A stretch of DNA of 52,975 bases from Yaniella sp. (lineage in GTDB: Bacteria > Actinomycetota > Actinomycetes > Actinomycetales > Micrococcaceae). Made by a program: the position numbers and the translations under genes. Below are positions 1-9,120 of the stretch, in pieces. The stretch's first letter is position 1, and each line of letters starts with the position of its first letter. The stretch lies in assembly GCF_030453185.1 (NCBI RefSeq), contig NZ_JAKDKW010000007.1, positions 1-52,975 on the forward strand, written 5' to 3'. The notes beneath the pieces were generated by a model. It worked only from the letters and a program-made list of their open reading frames with translations, was not told where the DNA came from and ran no database searches.

Positions 1-46
1 ACAATGGCCGGATTCTTATCGCTTTAATGGCCGACTTCTTATTGAC
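1..46. repeat. short tandem repeat, possible insertion-sequence end
   Basis: Two 19-base units at 3-21 and 26-44 match at 16 of 19 positions and start 23 bases apart. Closely spaced terminal repeats of this sort occur at the ends of IS21-family elements, so the window may begin inside the tip of such an element. No transposase reading frame is present here, so this is a guess from repeat pattern only. Confidence 0.2.
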
Positions 47-660
47 AGAACACAGTTACAGCTTGACTGGGGGCGGGAGCCACAGCGCGGAGGTGACATT
101 GTGCGAGTCTGATGAGGACCGCACCGATGATCATCCACCGAACTTGGGACCTTCAGAATGAAGCACCCAGGTCAAGGTAATCGGCACCCCACGTAACGCT
201 TGACGAATATTGATAGGCCCGTCAGCGTCCTGCCAATGCCGGTGACAAGAGCTAAGGTGCCCGGTAGGAATATTCCAGCTTGACCACCCGCAGGGATCAC
301 TTCTTGCTACACCGCACTTAGATACGCAACTACTGAGGTTAGACTGCCCAACGCAGTATGGACACTAGTATCTCAAAAAGTTCTACAACACATCGATAGC
401 GGGGGCTAGGGAGAAAATCCCGTTAATTCCAGCTAGCGCATCCTGATAACGCACCGCCATGTCCAGTGCTGGGCTTCCCCCTCGGCACCAGTCGCTCCCA
501 GCCGAACGAACAATGAGGACTGCTGGGAAGACCGCTCAGAACGGGTTTCACGATTCTGCGGCTCGCAGGTAGCTGCTGCAGGCTGCGAACTGACTGCGCA
601 AGTACGGGCCGTAGAGAAATCTTGCTACGGCGGGGGAGTTATGAACAGTAGGAGTTGGAT
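47..660. other. intergenic stretch without recognisable gene
   Basis: No convincing reading frame, tRNA-like fold or long repeat was found in this stretch of about 600 bases. It lies downstream of the qcrB terminator. It could be a decayed gene or the border of a mobile element. Confidence 0.4.
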
Positions 661-663
661 GTT

Positions 664-702
664 AAAAAATCTGTCCGGTTGAAAATAGATTCAACCGGAC
701 AG
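664..702 (-). terminator. intrinsic terminator of the qcr operon
   Basis: A perfect 12-bp stem (671-682 with 691-702) with an 8-base loop is followed, on the minus strand, by a run of six T (664-669). It sits just beyond the qcrB stop codon and probably ends the ctaE-qcrCAB transcript. Confidence 0.85.
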
Positions 703-726
703 ACTTATCGTCGATTTTCCTATGTG

Positions 727-2424
727 CTAGGAGTCGTCACGTCTACCATCGAGTTCACGTACGGTGGTGTCGACTGAGCCTTGAAGCTTACGACGATCCT
801 GATCGTGTTCAGCCTGAGCTTCAGCGAGTTCCTGAGCGGTGATAGGTTCCACACGGTCTTCAAAGAAACGGCGTGACCAGCTTGCCTTGAACTTGGACCA
901 CATGCCAACACGACCCTTGCTGTTGGGCTGGGCTGGAACAGGTTCCTGTGACTCGAAGGCCACGAGTTCGTACAGACGGTACTGGTCCACCAGTTCATGA
1001 CGCTCAAGGATTGCGCCCTCAGGAGTCCATTCAATGATGCCAGTCTCACGCCCGTGAAGTGCGATCTCGCGATCCTTACGCTGCAGAGCCAAGCAGATTC
1101 GCTTGGTGACGATGAAGCCGATGATCGGCCCAGCGATGATCAAGAAGCGCAAGGCATAAGCAACATCATTCAGTGACAACATAAAGTAGACAGCCATCAA
1201 GTCTGATGACGCTGCTGCCCACATGACGCAGTAGAAAATAACTGCTGCGACACCGGCAGCGGTACGGCCAGGAGCATTGCGTGGGCGGTCCAAGATGTGG
1301 TGCTCCCGGTTGTCACCTGAGATACCACGCTCAATCCATGGCCAGAGCACCATACCTGCAATGAGTGCACCTGCGGGCATCATCGGAATGAGAACGCCTA
1401 ATGGTATTGCGTTCCAACCCCACGGCATTGGAATATGCCATAGGAAGGAGAAGTCACCGAGTGTACCGGGCATCAGTCGGAGAATACCGTCGACCCAACC
1501 GATGTACCAGTCTGGCTGGGTACCCGCAGAGACCGGGGACGGGTCATACGGCCCGTAGTTCCATACAGCGTTGATCTGTAGGAAACCTGAGATCAAGGCG
1601 ATGATACCGAAGACGATGAAGAAGAAGCCACCGGCTTTGGCAGCGTATACGGGACCAACAGGGTAACCGACAACGTTGGTGTGTTTGCGGCCAGGTCCCG
1701 GGTATTGGGCGTGCTTGTGTACAACGACCATGAACAGGTGCACAGCGATCATCAATATGAGCAGTGCTGGAACGACCATGATGTGTAGTGAGTACAAGCG
1801 CGGAATAATCTGGTCACCTGGGAATTCTCCTCCAAAGAAGAAGAATGACAGGTAGGTACCAACTACCGGTATGGCTTTCATAACGCCATCGATAATGCGC
1901 AGACCGTTACCGGAGAGCACATCGTCCGGCAAGGAATAGCCGGTGAAACCTGCGGCAAGAGCCAAGATGAGCAGAACCGAGCCAACGACCCAGTTGAGTT
2001 CACGCGGGCGACGGAACGCACCGGTGAAGAACACACGAAGCATATGTACTGAAACTGCGGCTACGAAGATGAGAGCTGACCAGTGGTGTACCTGGCGCAT
2101 AAACAGACCACCGCGGATCTCAAATGAGATATCCAAGGTAGATGCGTATGCCGCTGACATTTCAACGCCGTAGAGCGGTTTGTACGCGCCATCGTAGACC
2201 ACATGGGCCATGGATGGGTCAAAGAAGAACGTCAAGAAAGTTCCGGACAGAACAAGAATGACGAAGGAGTACAGTGCTACTTCACCAAAAAGGAAGGTCC
2301 AATGGTCTGGGAACAGTTTGCGCCCAAACTCTTTAACAATTTTGGAGGCGCCCATGCGGGTATCTACAAAATTAGCGATCTTCCCTGTTTGGGTAGAAGC
2401 TTGATAGTCCTGAATGACGGACAT
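727..2424 (-). CDS. qcrB: cytochrome bc1 complex cytochrome b subunit
   Basis: The 565-residue protein is the membrane-embedded di-heme cytochrome b of the menaquinol:cytochrome c reductase that forms a supercomplex with the aa3 oxidase in actinobacteria. Several hydrophobic helices carry histidine pairs of the heme-ligand type (VHHW and SVHML in one helix region; SLHIMVV and AVHLFMVVVHKH in another). The quinol-site loop reads QPDWYIGW, the actinobacterial form of the PEWY motif. The long charged C-terminal tail (about 130 residues) is typical of actinobacterial QcrB and absent from mitochondrial cytochrome b. The start codon overlaps the qcrA stop by one base (TAATG), so translation is probably coupled. 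Last gene of the operon, followed by a strong hairpin terminator. Confidence 0.97.
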   Translation of the reverse strand: MSVIQDYQASTQTGKIANFVDTRMGASKIVKEFGRKLFPDHWTFLFGEVALYSFVILVLSGTFLTFFFDPSMAHVVYDGAYKPLYGVEMSAAYASTLDISFEIRGGLFMRQVHHWSALIFVAAVSVHMLRVFFTGAFRRPRELNWVVGSVLLILALAAGFTGYSLPDDVLSGNGLRIIDGVMKAIPVVGTYLSFFFFGGEFPGDQIIPRLYSLHIMVVPALLILMIAVHLFMVVVHKHAQYPGPGRKHTNVVGYPVGPVYAAKAGGFFFIVFGIIALISGFLQINAVWNYGPYDPSPVSAGTQPDWYIGWVDGILRLMPGTLGDFSFLWHIPMPWGWNAIPLGVLIPMMPAGALIAGMVLWPWIERGISGDNREHHILDRPRNAPGRTAAGVAAVIFYCVMWAAASSDLMAVYFMLSLNDVAYALRFLIIAGPIIGFIVTKRICLALQRKDREIALHGRETGIIEWTPEGAILERHELVDQYRLYELVAFESQEPVPAQPNSKGRVGMWSKFKASWSRRFFEDRVEPITAQELAEAQAEHDQDRRKLQGSVDTTVRELDGRRDDS

Positions 2425-3527
2425 TATGCACCACGCTCCTCAGCTGGTCTTGGGTCGCGTTCCCAATATGCAGGACCGACAGGTTCCTGGAAGTCACTTT
2501 GCGCGACGAGGTAACCGTCATTGTCGACAGTGATAGGTAGCTGCGGAAGCGGATGTGATGCCGGGCCGAAGACAACCTTGCACTCCTGAGTGAGGTCGTA
2601 GGTTGACTGGTGGCATGGGCACAGCAAGTGGTGGGTGTGCTGTTCATACAGCGCAATTGGGCAGCCAACGTGAGTACAGATCTTGGAGTATGCGACGATA
2701 CCGTCGACGTGCCAATCTTCACGGCCATCACTAATCTGCATGTCTTCAGGGTTCAGACGCATGAGCAGGACTACTGCCTTTGCCTTCTGGTTCAGCTTGT
2801 CGTGTTCCAGGTCAAGGAGCCCGTCTGGGACAACGTGCAGTGCAGAGCCAATGGTGACGTCTTCTGCCTTAATGGGCGTTCCAGTGACGTCTCGTACCAA
2901 ACGGGTGCCAGTATCCCACATGGTGTGACGCATGCGCTCCACACCGAAGTTCTGTGCTGGATCATCGGACTGATTACCAGAGTTGTCCAGGTCCCGGAAC
3001 ATTGCGACTGCTGGGAGTGGTGCAATGGCAAGAGCACCGATGAGAGTGTTGCGCAACAACGGACGACGCTTGATCTGCGACTCATCAACGATGTCGTTGA
3101 TCATGTTGACCGCATCGGAGCGGTCCTCTTCGTTCGCAACAGATTCTCGTTCTTCAACCCATTCATGGTCCGGCATCAAGGCGCGACCCCATTGGACGAT
3201 GCCGACACCGATGCCGAGCATGGCAAACGCGGTACCAAGACCTAACAGAGTGTTCTGAAGGCGGATGAGGCCCATGTCTGTTTCGTCCAGTGGAAGCTGT
3301 CCGACACCGAAGTACCCTACGAAGAAGATGATGGTACCGATGATGGACAGGATGAACAGGAAAGAAACCTGGCGTTCAGCGCGCTTGGCGGCACGTGGAT
3401 CCTCATCAGTGATACGTGGCCGGTGAGGTGGCAATCCTGGGTCTTCAATAGCGAAGTTGCCCGAATCGTCACCAGCGCGCTCTACGGTGCCCGGTGTACC
3501 GGGATCTCCGTGGCGTTGCTCGCCCAT
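2424..3527 (-). CDS. qcrA: Rieske iron-sulfur subunit of the bc1 complex
   Basis: The 367-residue protein carries the Rieske [2Fe-2S] cluster that takes electrons from menaquinol and passes them to cytochrome c. The two ligand boxes are CTHVGC (residues 284-289) and CPCHQS (303-308), including the disulfide cysteines. The N-terminal part has three hydrophobic segments, as in other actinobacterial QcrA proteins and unlike the single anchor of most Rieske proteins. An acidic cytosolic N-terminus precedes the first helix. It is 64 bases downstream of qcrC and overlaps qcrB by one base, in the usual order qcrC-qcrA-qcrB. Confidence 0.97.
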   Translation of the reverse strand: MGEQRHGDPGTPGTVERAGDDSGNFAIEDPGLPPHRPRITDEDPRAAKRAERQVSFLFILSIIGTIIFFVGYFGVGQLPLDETDMGLIRLQNTLLGLGTAFAMLGIGVGIVQWGRALMPDHEWVEERESVANEEDRSDAVNMINDIVDESQIKRRPLLRNTLIGALAIAPLPAVAMFRDLDNSGNQSDDPAQNFGVERMRHTMWDTGTRLVRDVTGTPIKAEDVTIGSALHVVPDGLLDLEHDKLNQKAKAVVLLMRLNPEDMQISDGREDWHVDGIVAYSKICTHVGCPIALYEQHTHHLLCPCHQSTYDLTQECKVVFGPASHPLPQLPITVDNDGYLVAQSDFQEPVGPAYWERDPRPAEERGA

Positions 3528-3591
3528 AGATCTGATTCCTTTACTCGAGTGATGTTGGTGATGTTCTAATCGACAATAATTCGATAAATGT

Positions 3592-4395
3592 CTAGGAAGA
3601 CCGTGTGGTCATCCAAACCATGAAACCGATAAGTAGTGCAAGACCACCAGTCCAAACAAATAGACCTTCAGCTACCGGTCCCAATGAACCGAGGGATGCA
3701 CCACCTGGGTGGCCCTGGGTTTCAAATTCTTTGAGGTAAGCAATGACGTCGCGCTTGTCTTCTGGTGTGAGGTTCGAGTCTGAGAAGACTGGCATATTCT
3801 GTGGGCCAGTAACCATTGCTTCGTACATGTGCTCTTCTTCAACACCGTGCAGAGTCGGAGCATATTTACCGCGAGTCAGGGCACCACCGCCGGCTGAAGC
3901 CGAGTGACACATGGCGCAGTTAACGCGGAACAGGTCTCCACCGCGGGCAAGATTTACATCAGCGTGATCAGTGTCCAGGTATTCATCTTCTGGGATGGAT
4001 GGACCTGTACCCAAAGAGTGAACGTAGGCAGCCAGCTGCATGGTCTGTTCCTCGTTGAATTGGTTCTGCTTCTCCTGTCCCTGCGGACCGGTCATTTGTA
4101 GTGGCATGCGACCGGTGCCAACCTGGAAGTCAACCGATGCTGCACCTACACCAACGAGGGAGGGGCCAGCAGGTCCACCGGTTGCGCCAATGCCGTGACA
4201 GGACGCACAGTTCGCGTTGAACAGGGTCTCACCGTCAGAGATGTTGTCAGCGCTGGTGTAGTCAGCCTGGGAGTATGCCGATGCGGAGTTGATGTTGGAG
4301 GCAAGCGAGTAGAGACCTCCGGTTAGCAACAGACCCAGCAACAGCAGGGCCACACCGACCATGGGGTGGCGGCGGTTCTGTGAGAGTGCCTTCAC
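3592..4395 (-). CDS. qcrC: di-heme cytochrome c subunit of the bcc complex
   Basis: This is the 267-residue cytochrome cc that replaces soluble cytochrome c in the actinobacterial bcc-aa3 supercomplex. Two covalent heme sites are visible: CASCH (63-67) and CAMCH (160-164). An N-terminal hydrophobic segment (about 13-33) and a C-terminal membrane helix anchor both ends, leaving the two heme domains outside. It lies between ctaE and qcrA in the same direction, about 100 bases after ctaE. Confidence 0.96.
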   Translation of the reverse strand: MKALSQNRRHPMVGVALLLLGLLLTGGLYSLASNINSASAYSQADYTSADNISDGETLFNANCASCHGIGATGGPAGPSLVGVGAASVDFQVGTGRMPLQMTGPQGQEKQNQFNEEQTMQLAAYVHSLGTGPSIPEDEYLDTDHADVNLARGGDLFRVNCAMCHSASAGGGALTRGKYAPTLHGVEEEHMYEAMVTGPQNMPVFSDSNLTPEDKRDVIAYLKEFETQGHPGGASLGSLGPVAEGLFVWTGGLALLIGFMVWMTTRSS

Positions 4396-4494
4396 TTTAT
4401 GTGTTCCTTACGTGTTTTATAACCGGATGAGGTGTGACAAGTCCGTTCCGGTTACCTCGGGTGCGATGGATGTCGAGCCGGCGGACCGAACAAG

Positions 4495-5127
4495 TCACTG
4501 AATGACGTAGATGATAAACCAGAGGGCGACCCAAACTACGTCGACGAAGTGCCAGTAGTACGAAATGACAATGGCAATCGTGGATTCGTGGTTTCCAAAA
4601 CGCTTAGCAAGGTAGGCGCGTCCGATAACGAACAGGAATGCGATGAGGCCGCCAAGCACGTGCAGTGCGTGGAATCCGGTGGTGATGTAGAAGGCTGAAC
4701 CGTAGGCGCTAGAGGCCACGGTCACCCCATGAGACACCAGGGTGGCGTACTCGAAGGACTGTACGGACAAGAAGATGGAGCCCAAGATGAAGGAAACGAT
4801 GAACCATTCCACAACACCCCAGTCCTTCAGCTTGTTGCTCGTGCGCCTTGGGCGAAGGTTGATTGCCGCATGCGTACCCCATTGGGCTGTAAACGAGCTG
4901 ATCACCAAGATGACGGTGTTAATGGTCGCCAAAACTGGATCAAGCAGCGCCGTATTGTCTTCCCACAGGGTGGGAGAGGTAGAGCGCAGCGTGAAGTACA
5001 TTGCGAACAGGCCACCGAAAAACATAACTTCCGACGACAGCCAAACCATCGTGCCGACGGCGCTCAAGTTGGGCCGACTAGGGAAGCCGGTGGGATTATG
5101 CGAGAGAGTCTGAGTTGATGTTGTCAC
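4495..5127 (-). CDS. ctaE: cytochrome c oxidase subunit III
   Basis: The 210-residue integral membrane protein has about five hydrophobic helices and the subunit III signatures WLSSEVMFFGGLFAMYF near the N-terminus, GFHALHVLGG and YYWHFVDVVWVALW near the C-terminus. It is a structural subunit of the aa3 oxidase. The chosen start is GTG at 5127; it has no separated Shine-Dalgarno sequence, and a -10-like CATAAT ends six bases before it, which suggests a leaderless transcript. First gene of the ctaE-qcrCAB operon. Confidence 0.95.
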   Translation of the reverse strand: MTTSTQTLSHNPTGFPSRPNLSAVGTMVWLSSEVMFFGGLFAMYFTLRSTSPTLWEDNTALLDPVLATINTVILVISSFTAQWGTHAAINLRPRRTSNKLKDWGVVEWFIVSFILGSIFLSVQSFEYATLVSHGVTVASSAYGSAFYITTGFHALHVLGGLIAFLFVIGRAYLAKRFGNHESTIAIVISYYWHFVDVVWVALWFIIYVIQ

Positions 5128-5164
5128 CCCTTTATTATGGCCCGAAAACCTTCAAGATTCACAA
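5125..5164 (-). promoter_or_regulatory. putative promoter for ctaE, leaderless
   Basis: On the minus strand CATAAT (5134-5139) is followed by six bases and then the GTG start (5127-5125). TTGTGA (5159-5164) lies 19 bases further up and is a poor -35. The geometry places the transcription start at or next to the GTG. Inferred from spacing only. Confidence 0.4.
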
Positions 5165-5451
5165 TGAGACTTGCGTGCTGCGTGTCATTTTGCTGTGATT
5201 TGTGCAACAGCGGGGCCAAGGGGCCCGCATAATTACCAGGAAGTACGCAGTTTTCGTTGCTTTGCAGGTCAGCTTTTTGCCTTGTCTTTGCGTTCAGAAA
5301 GACACCGAATTGTTAAGCTCGCGAGGCTTCGTCGGCTTACCAGGTCATGACGCTTACGCCTTACGGAGTTATGTTGGGTAAGTGATTCCAGATAGGTAAT
5401 AGGATGACACCTTGTAAAGAGGAATCAATTAGTCCTTAGGAAGCATCACCC
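5140..5451. other. divergent intergenic region ctaE/trpD
   Basis: About 310 bases separate two divergent genes. Apart from the ctaE promoter-like elements and an AGGAAG ribosome-binding site about nine bases before the trpD ATG, nothing was recognised. A short imperfect GC-rich palindrome lies near 5212-5229. Confidence 0.5.
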
Positions 5452-6486
5452 ATGAACTGGCCCACCGTACTATCTGCAGTCTCAAATCAACAACATTTGA
5501 CGCAGGAACAAGCCGCGTGGGCCATGCAGGAAATGATGTCTGGGGTTGCTACGGATGCCCAAATCGCGGGATTTCTGATGGCGCTTTCCACAAAAGGAGA
5601 GACCGTAGATGAACTGTTAGGTATGGCAGACGCGATGCTCGACGAATCGGTGTCGGTTGAGCTTCCTTCTAACGTTCTTGATATCGTCGGCACCGGTGGG
5701 GATCGTCTCGGCACGGTGAATCTCTCGACCATGTCATCACTTGTTGCAGTTGGCGCCGGTGCGAGGATTGTAAAACACGGGAATCGTGGTTCGTCGTCAA
5801 CGGCAGGTGCTGCTGACGTCATCGAAGCTTTGGGCGTTGACTTGAATCTTACGCAATCGCGAGCTAAAGAGTCGCTGGACGAAGCGGGTATCACCTTCCT
5901 ATTCGCTCAGGAATACCATCCTTCAATGCGCTATGTCGCGCCGGCGCGTAAACAGCTCGGTGTACCTACAGCGTTCAACTATCTTGGGCCGCTCTCCAAC
6001 CCTGTTCGGGCCGAGGCGCAGGCACTTGGTTGCGCCTCTGAAGCTATGGCCCCACTATTGGCTGGCGTTCTGGCGGACCGCGGCGTTCGAGGCCTTGTAT
6101 TCCGTGGTTCAGACGGCCGTGACAAGATTACGACGTCGGGACCAACGACGATATTCGAAGTGCGCGATGGTCAAGTGGAGCAGCACGAACTCCACCCTGA
6201 AGATTTTGGTGTCAAAACTGTCTCTGTGGAAGCGCTGGCGGGTCGAGACGGCACACACAACGCAGGCATAGTCCGGGAATTGTTGGCAGGTGTAGCCGGC
6301 CCAGTCCGCGACGCAGTACTGCTCAACACCGCGGCGGGCCTGACTGCCTATGATGCGGACACCACAGGACACCTATTCGAACGCATTCAAACCAACATGG
6401 AACGTGCTGAAGAGTCAATCGACTCCGGAGCTGCTCAACGCGTGCTGGACAACTGGGTGAAAGTATCACGTCCAGACGAGTCATGA
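5452..6486 (+). CDS. trpD: anthranilate phosphoribosyltransferase
   Basis: The 344-residue enzyme joins anthranilate to phosphoribosyl pyrophosphate in the second step of tryptophan synthesis. The diagnostic motifs are in order: GTGGD near residue 80, NLSTMSS, and KHGNRGSSS, which together bind PRPP, Mg and anthranilate. Length is normal for the family. It stands alone here, divergent from ctaE, with no other trp gene nearby, as is common in actinobacteria that keep trpD apart. A hairpin follows the stop codon. Confidence 0.96.
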   Translation: MNWPTVLSAVSNQQHLTQEQAAWAMQEMMSGVATDAQIAGFLMALSTKGETVDELLGMADAMLDESVSVELPSNVLDIVGTGGDRLGTVNLSTMSSLVAVGAGARIVKHGNRGSSSTAGAADVIEALGVDLNLTQSRAKESLDEAGITFLFAQEYHPSMRYVAPARKQLGVPTAFNYLGPLSNPVRAEAQALGCASEAMAPLLAGVLADRGVRGLVFRGSDGRDKITTSGPTTIFEVRDGQVEQHELHPEDFGVKTVSVEALAGRDGTHNAGIVRELLAGVAGPVRDAVLLNTAAGLTAYDADTTGHLFERIQTNMERAEESIDSGAAQRVLDNWVKVSRPDES

Positions 6487-6501
6487 ATTGCTGACACTAA
6501 A

Positions 6502-6529
6502 ATGCTGCCTACCAGAAAGTAGGCAGCAT
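6502..6529. terminator. bidirectional hairpin terminator between trpD and the Lrp-like gene
   Basis: A perfect 11-bp stem (6502-6512 with 6519-6529) and a 6-base loop lie between two convergent genes. On the minus strand the stem is followed by TTTTAG, so it fits best as the terminator of the minus-strand gene; it probably also stops trpD transcripts. Confidence 0.75.
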
Positions 6530-6558
6530 CATGTGCAGGAATGTTTACTTGATGGGTA

Positions 6559-6834
6559 CTAGAAACCTAGAGCAAAACCCTCTTCAAGGTCGTGCTTGGA
6601 ATAGGCGCGGAAGGCCAGGAGCGTCTCGGTATCCATGATGCCGGAAACCTTGGACAGGCGATCCGAGATAACATCCTCTAGCTGATCAAACTCACGTACC
6701 CGAACCATTGCAATCAAATCCCAGGCTCCAGTCACCGAATACACCTGGGTGATACCTTCTTTATCGGCTAGTTCGGTAGCGATTTCAGGGATGCGGTTCG
6801 TGTCGGTTCTGATCATAACGAATGCGGTTACCAT
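6559..6834 (-). CDS. stand-alone Lrp/AsnC effector-binding (RAM) domain protein
   Basis: The 91-residue protein consists only of the alpha-beta effector domain of the Lrp/AsnC family; the usual N-terminal DNA-binding helix-turn-helix is absent. Recognisable elements are the opening strand TAFVMIRTDTNRIPEIA, the central YSVTGAWDLIAMVRV and a DTETLLAFRAYS ending. Such single-domain forms assemble into oligomers and bind amino acids. It is very common downstream of trpD in actinobacteria, which hints at an amino-acid link, but the regulatory partner is unknown. Confidence 0.88.
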   Translation of the reverse strand: MVTAFVMIRTDTNRIPEIATELADKEGITQVYSVTGAWDLIAMVRVREFDQLEDVISDRLSKVSGIMDTETLLAFRAYSKHDLEEGFALGF

Positions 6835-6863
6835 GGTCCTCCTTGGGATGTCTTGGGTCTAGT

Positions 6864-7271
6864 TTAGGCGTTTTTCTGCCTGCGATTTACCAGTGTAGAA
6901 ATAATGCGTCGACCTAAGAGGAAGACACCTAATACTCCAGCTGTGACAAGGATAAAAGCCATAGCAGACGAGTCGCCGAACATTATTGCCCGGAGGACTG
7001 GTCCTAGGATCACTGTGATGAGCCACAGTGCGATTCCCGTCGGGAAAATATTATGGATGAGTTGGCCCGGTTTTATCGCTAAAGCGAGCAAAAGATAGGG
7101 CAGCATAAACGGGATCGCAACACGAGCAATATTGAGGATTCCGAGGTCCCCGTCGTGGGATGAAACACCGATAATCGCAAAAATCACGATGAGCACAGCA
7201 TCGATGAGGAGCATTATAGCCGCGGTTGATGTCGAAGCTGCCGGGGGAGAGGTCTGTGGGTTCGTGGACAT
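6864..7271 (-). CDS. DUF3054-type four-helix membrane protein
   Basis: The 135-residue protein shows four hydrophobic helices. The first contains DAVLIVIFAIIGVSSHDG, the typical opening of the DUF3054 family, followed by a PGQ sequence and a basic C-terminus. Function of the family is unknown. The ATG is preceded by TAGACT and exactly six bases, the spacing expected for a leaderless transcript. It lies 29 bases before the Lrp-like gene in the same direction. Confidence 0.75.
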   Translation of the reverse strand: MSTNPQTSPPAASTSTAAIMLLIDAVLIVIFAIIGVSSHDGDLGILNIARVAIPFMLPYLLLALAIKPGQLIHNIFPTGIALWLITVILGPVLRAIMFGDSSAMAFILVTAGVLGVFLLGRRIISTLVNRRQKNA

Positions 7272-7367
7272 ACTCGTAGTCTAGGACAGCCAACTGCGCC
7301 GACGCTGTATACAACGGCCCCGCCTGGCTGAGACAGGTGTGGCGCACAAGGGCGTAAGGTTGTTGTT

Positions 7368-8021
7368 ATGTTCTGTGTGACTTTAACCGTGACAAAAAAT
7401 ATTGCCAACGTCGAAGCAGGTCAGATAATTGATCAGCTTACTGAATCACTGGCTGTACGCCCGGATGCTGGGGGAGGAGCGGTGTTGAGTTTCCAGACAA
7501 TCGGGTCGCGCCAGGTGCAGAGTTGGCTTCGATCTGCCGACGAAGTTGTTGGGTTTATTTTATCCGCGGCGCGTTCGGGTGTATGGGAGGTGCATCTTGC
7601 ACTGGCCCCTGATGACCAGGTGGGTGAGCTCGATTGGCATGACGGTGAATCAGGTCCTTCAATGCGGGCGCTGATGCAAGATCTCGACTCGCTTGACGCG
7701 TCAAAAGCGTCTGGGGGAGTCCAGATCATGCTGTTACAAGGGCACTCCCTTGTAGGCGCGAAAAGCTCGCCAAGACTGGGGCCGATCGAGGCAGGCTTAC
7801 AACTTTTGTGCTCGATTGAGCGTCGTCGATCCGTTGAGGGTCAAGAGGCTGGTCTGATGGTAAATTCTGGCTACTCCCAAAAAGCCGCTGCCGAACACCT
7901 CGGCGTTTCGCAACAAGCAGTGTCGTCACGTCTCCAGGCCGGGTATTGGTATGAATCTCGGCGAGTTGCATATTGGTTGGCTGAACAGCTGGGGGAGTTC
8001 ATGGAGGCAAAGCTACGTTAA
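7368..8021 (+). CDS. SatD-like protein with C-terminal helix-turn-helix
   Basis: The 217-residue soluble protein starts with a beta-strand region and ends with an HTH: SGYSQKAAAEHLGVSQQAVS is a clear helix-turn-helix pattern around residues 168-187. The overall plan resembles SatD-family proteins, in which the HTH follows an N-terminal domain of unknown role. The assignment is from memory of the family and is moderate. It is divergent from the DUF3054 gene with fewer than 100 bases between them, so the two may share a control region. Confidence 0.55.
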   Translation: MFCVTLTVTKNIANVEAGQIIDQLTESLAVRPDAGGGAVLSFQTIGSRQVQSWLRSADEVVGFILSAARSGVWEVHLALAPDDQVGELDWHDGESGPSMRALMQDLDSLDASKASGGVQIMLLQGHSLVGAKSSPRLGPIEAGLQLLCSIERRRSVEGQEAGLMVNSGYSQKAAAEHLGVSQQAVSSRLQAGYWYESRRVAYWLAEQLGEFMEAKLR

Positions 8022-8334
8022 AGTCTGAAGTCACATGCGCTTGATGTTGCTACACCTTGACGGAGGTGGCTCTAGGTTCTGACTCGATGATTTACTGTAA
8101 CGATAATATCGAGTCTCACTGTTGGTCTTTGTGTGATCGGTTTTGCCGCATCCATTGTGGTCGCTGTGACCACCGGCTCAGGCAGAGGGTATTCTGCGCA
8201 TGTGACAGTGTGATGGGGAGCGAGTGGGCGCACGAGGTGGATGGAGATCCCCTGTAGGGCGGTGCCGAAAACAGCCAACTTTACATAATGTAGATTATCG
8301 GCGCTTTATTGACGTCGAATATCTCTGGAGGAAA
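8022..8334. other. convergent intergenic region with a possible gene remnant
   Basis: In frame on the plus strand, codons from about 8100 to the TGA at 8211-8213 encode a single hydrophobic helix (VGLCVIGFAASIVVAV) with no usable start codon or ribosome-binding site. This could be the remains of a small membrane protein gene. Nothing else was recognised in the 313 bases. Confidence 0.3.
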
Positions 8335-8937
8335 TTACTCAGAAATGATTGGTTGAGTATCTGTTGGAGCGGCCTGCGTCGGGGTCAGTTCGAAAAGTGT
8401 CGCTGACGCATCCTCCCAACGGCCGACAAGCCGGCGGAGTTCTCCACCATCAAGATCCAAATGGTCTAATACGTGATGAACCGACACGGTCCCCCAAGCT
8501 TCTGGAAGTTCGCCACGTATATAAATACTGATATCGGAATCTTCGGTTCCTTGATACTGTCCATCTTGATTATAGAAGTGAAAATCGGCCTGTTGGATCT
8601 CACCGGCGAGTGCTTGATTGAGCATATGAATGCCAACGGGATCTGCCATCGCATCGTAGGCCCACCGATCGCCAAGTACCGGATGGTCCATTTTGACGAT
8701 GAGATAGTCGTCTGCACCTTCTAAAGGCGCTGCCCTGTACGTCATCGGTAGATGCAAAATCTTGTCTTCACGTTTCAGAATGAAGCCTTCGAAACCAACT
8801 TCGCCACCTGTGTCATCAAATCGATACGTGCCGATAAGCTCCGGATCTCCAGAACCGCCCCAGAATTGTTTGTCTAACCATGCGGTCACAAACTCTTTTT
8901 TTGTGGGGTTAGTCTCTACTACATATACTGTGGCCAT
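8335..8937 (-). CDS. maltokinase N-terminal-cap-like (CG0192-related) protein
   Basis: The 200-residue protein matches the stand-alone cap-like family related to the N-terminal domain of maltokinase. Clues are GTYRFDDTGGEVGFEGFIL, the LPMTYRAAPLEGAD segment and DHPVLGDRWAYDAMADPV, which recur in that order in actinobacterial members. Catalytic kinase motifs are absent, so it is not an enzyme by itself. The ATG has no ribosome-binding site but sits six bases after TAGACT, which suggests a leaderless transcript. Confidence 0.72.
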   Translation of the reverse strand: MATVYVVETNPTKKEFVTAWLDKQFWGGSGDPELIGTYRFDDTGGEVGFEGFILKREDKILHLPMTYRAAPLEGADDYLIVKMDHPVLGDRWAYDAMADPVGIHMLNQALAGEIQQADFHFYNQDGQYQGTEDSDISIYIRGELPEAWGTVSVHHVLDHLDLDGGELRRLVGRWEDASATLFELTPTQAAPTDTQPIISE

Positions 8938-9120
8938 ACAATCAGTCTACGCGGTGGCCAGAAAAATCTCAGCTCTGGCGCTAAGCTAGTCGATTCGACT
9001 CACGTTGGATCTCTACTCCACAATATTTAGGCAAAGCCTATCTTGGCTCTTGGGTCATTCTGGCGACATTGTTGAGGTTAGCAAGTACCCTTAAACACAT
9101 GAACACACATATGGGAGGCC

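Noticed and set aside
8057-8257. 66-codon plus-strand frame in the convergent gap
   Set aside because: Cysteine- and histidine-rich sequence without a ribosome-binding site; a different frame there encodes the only protein-like helix.
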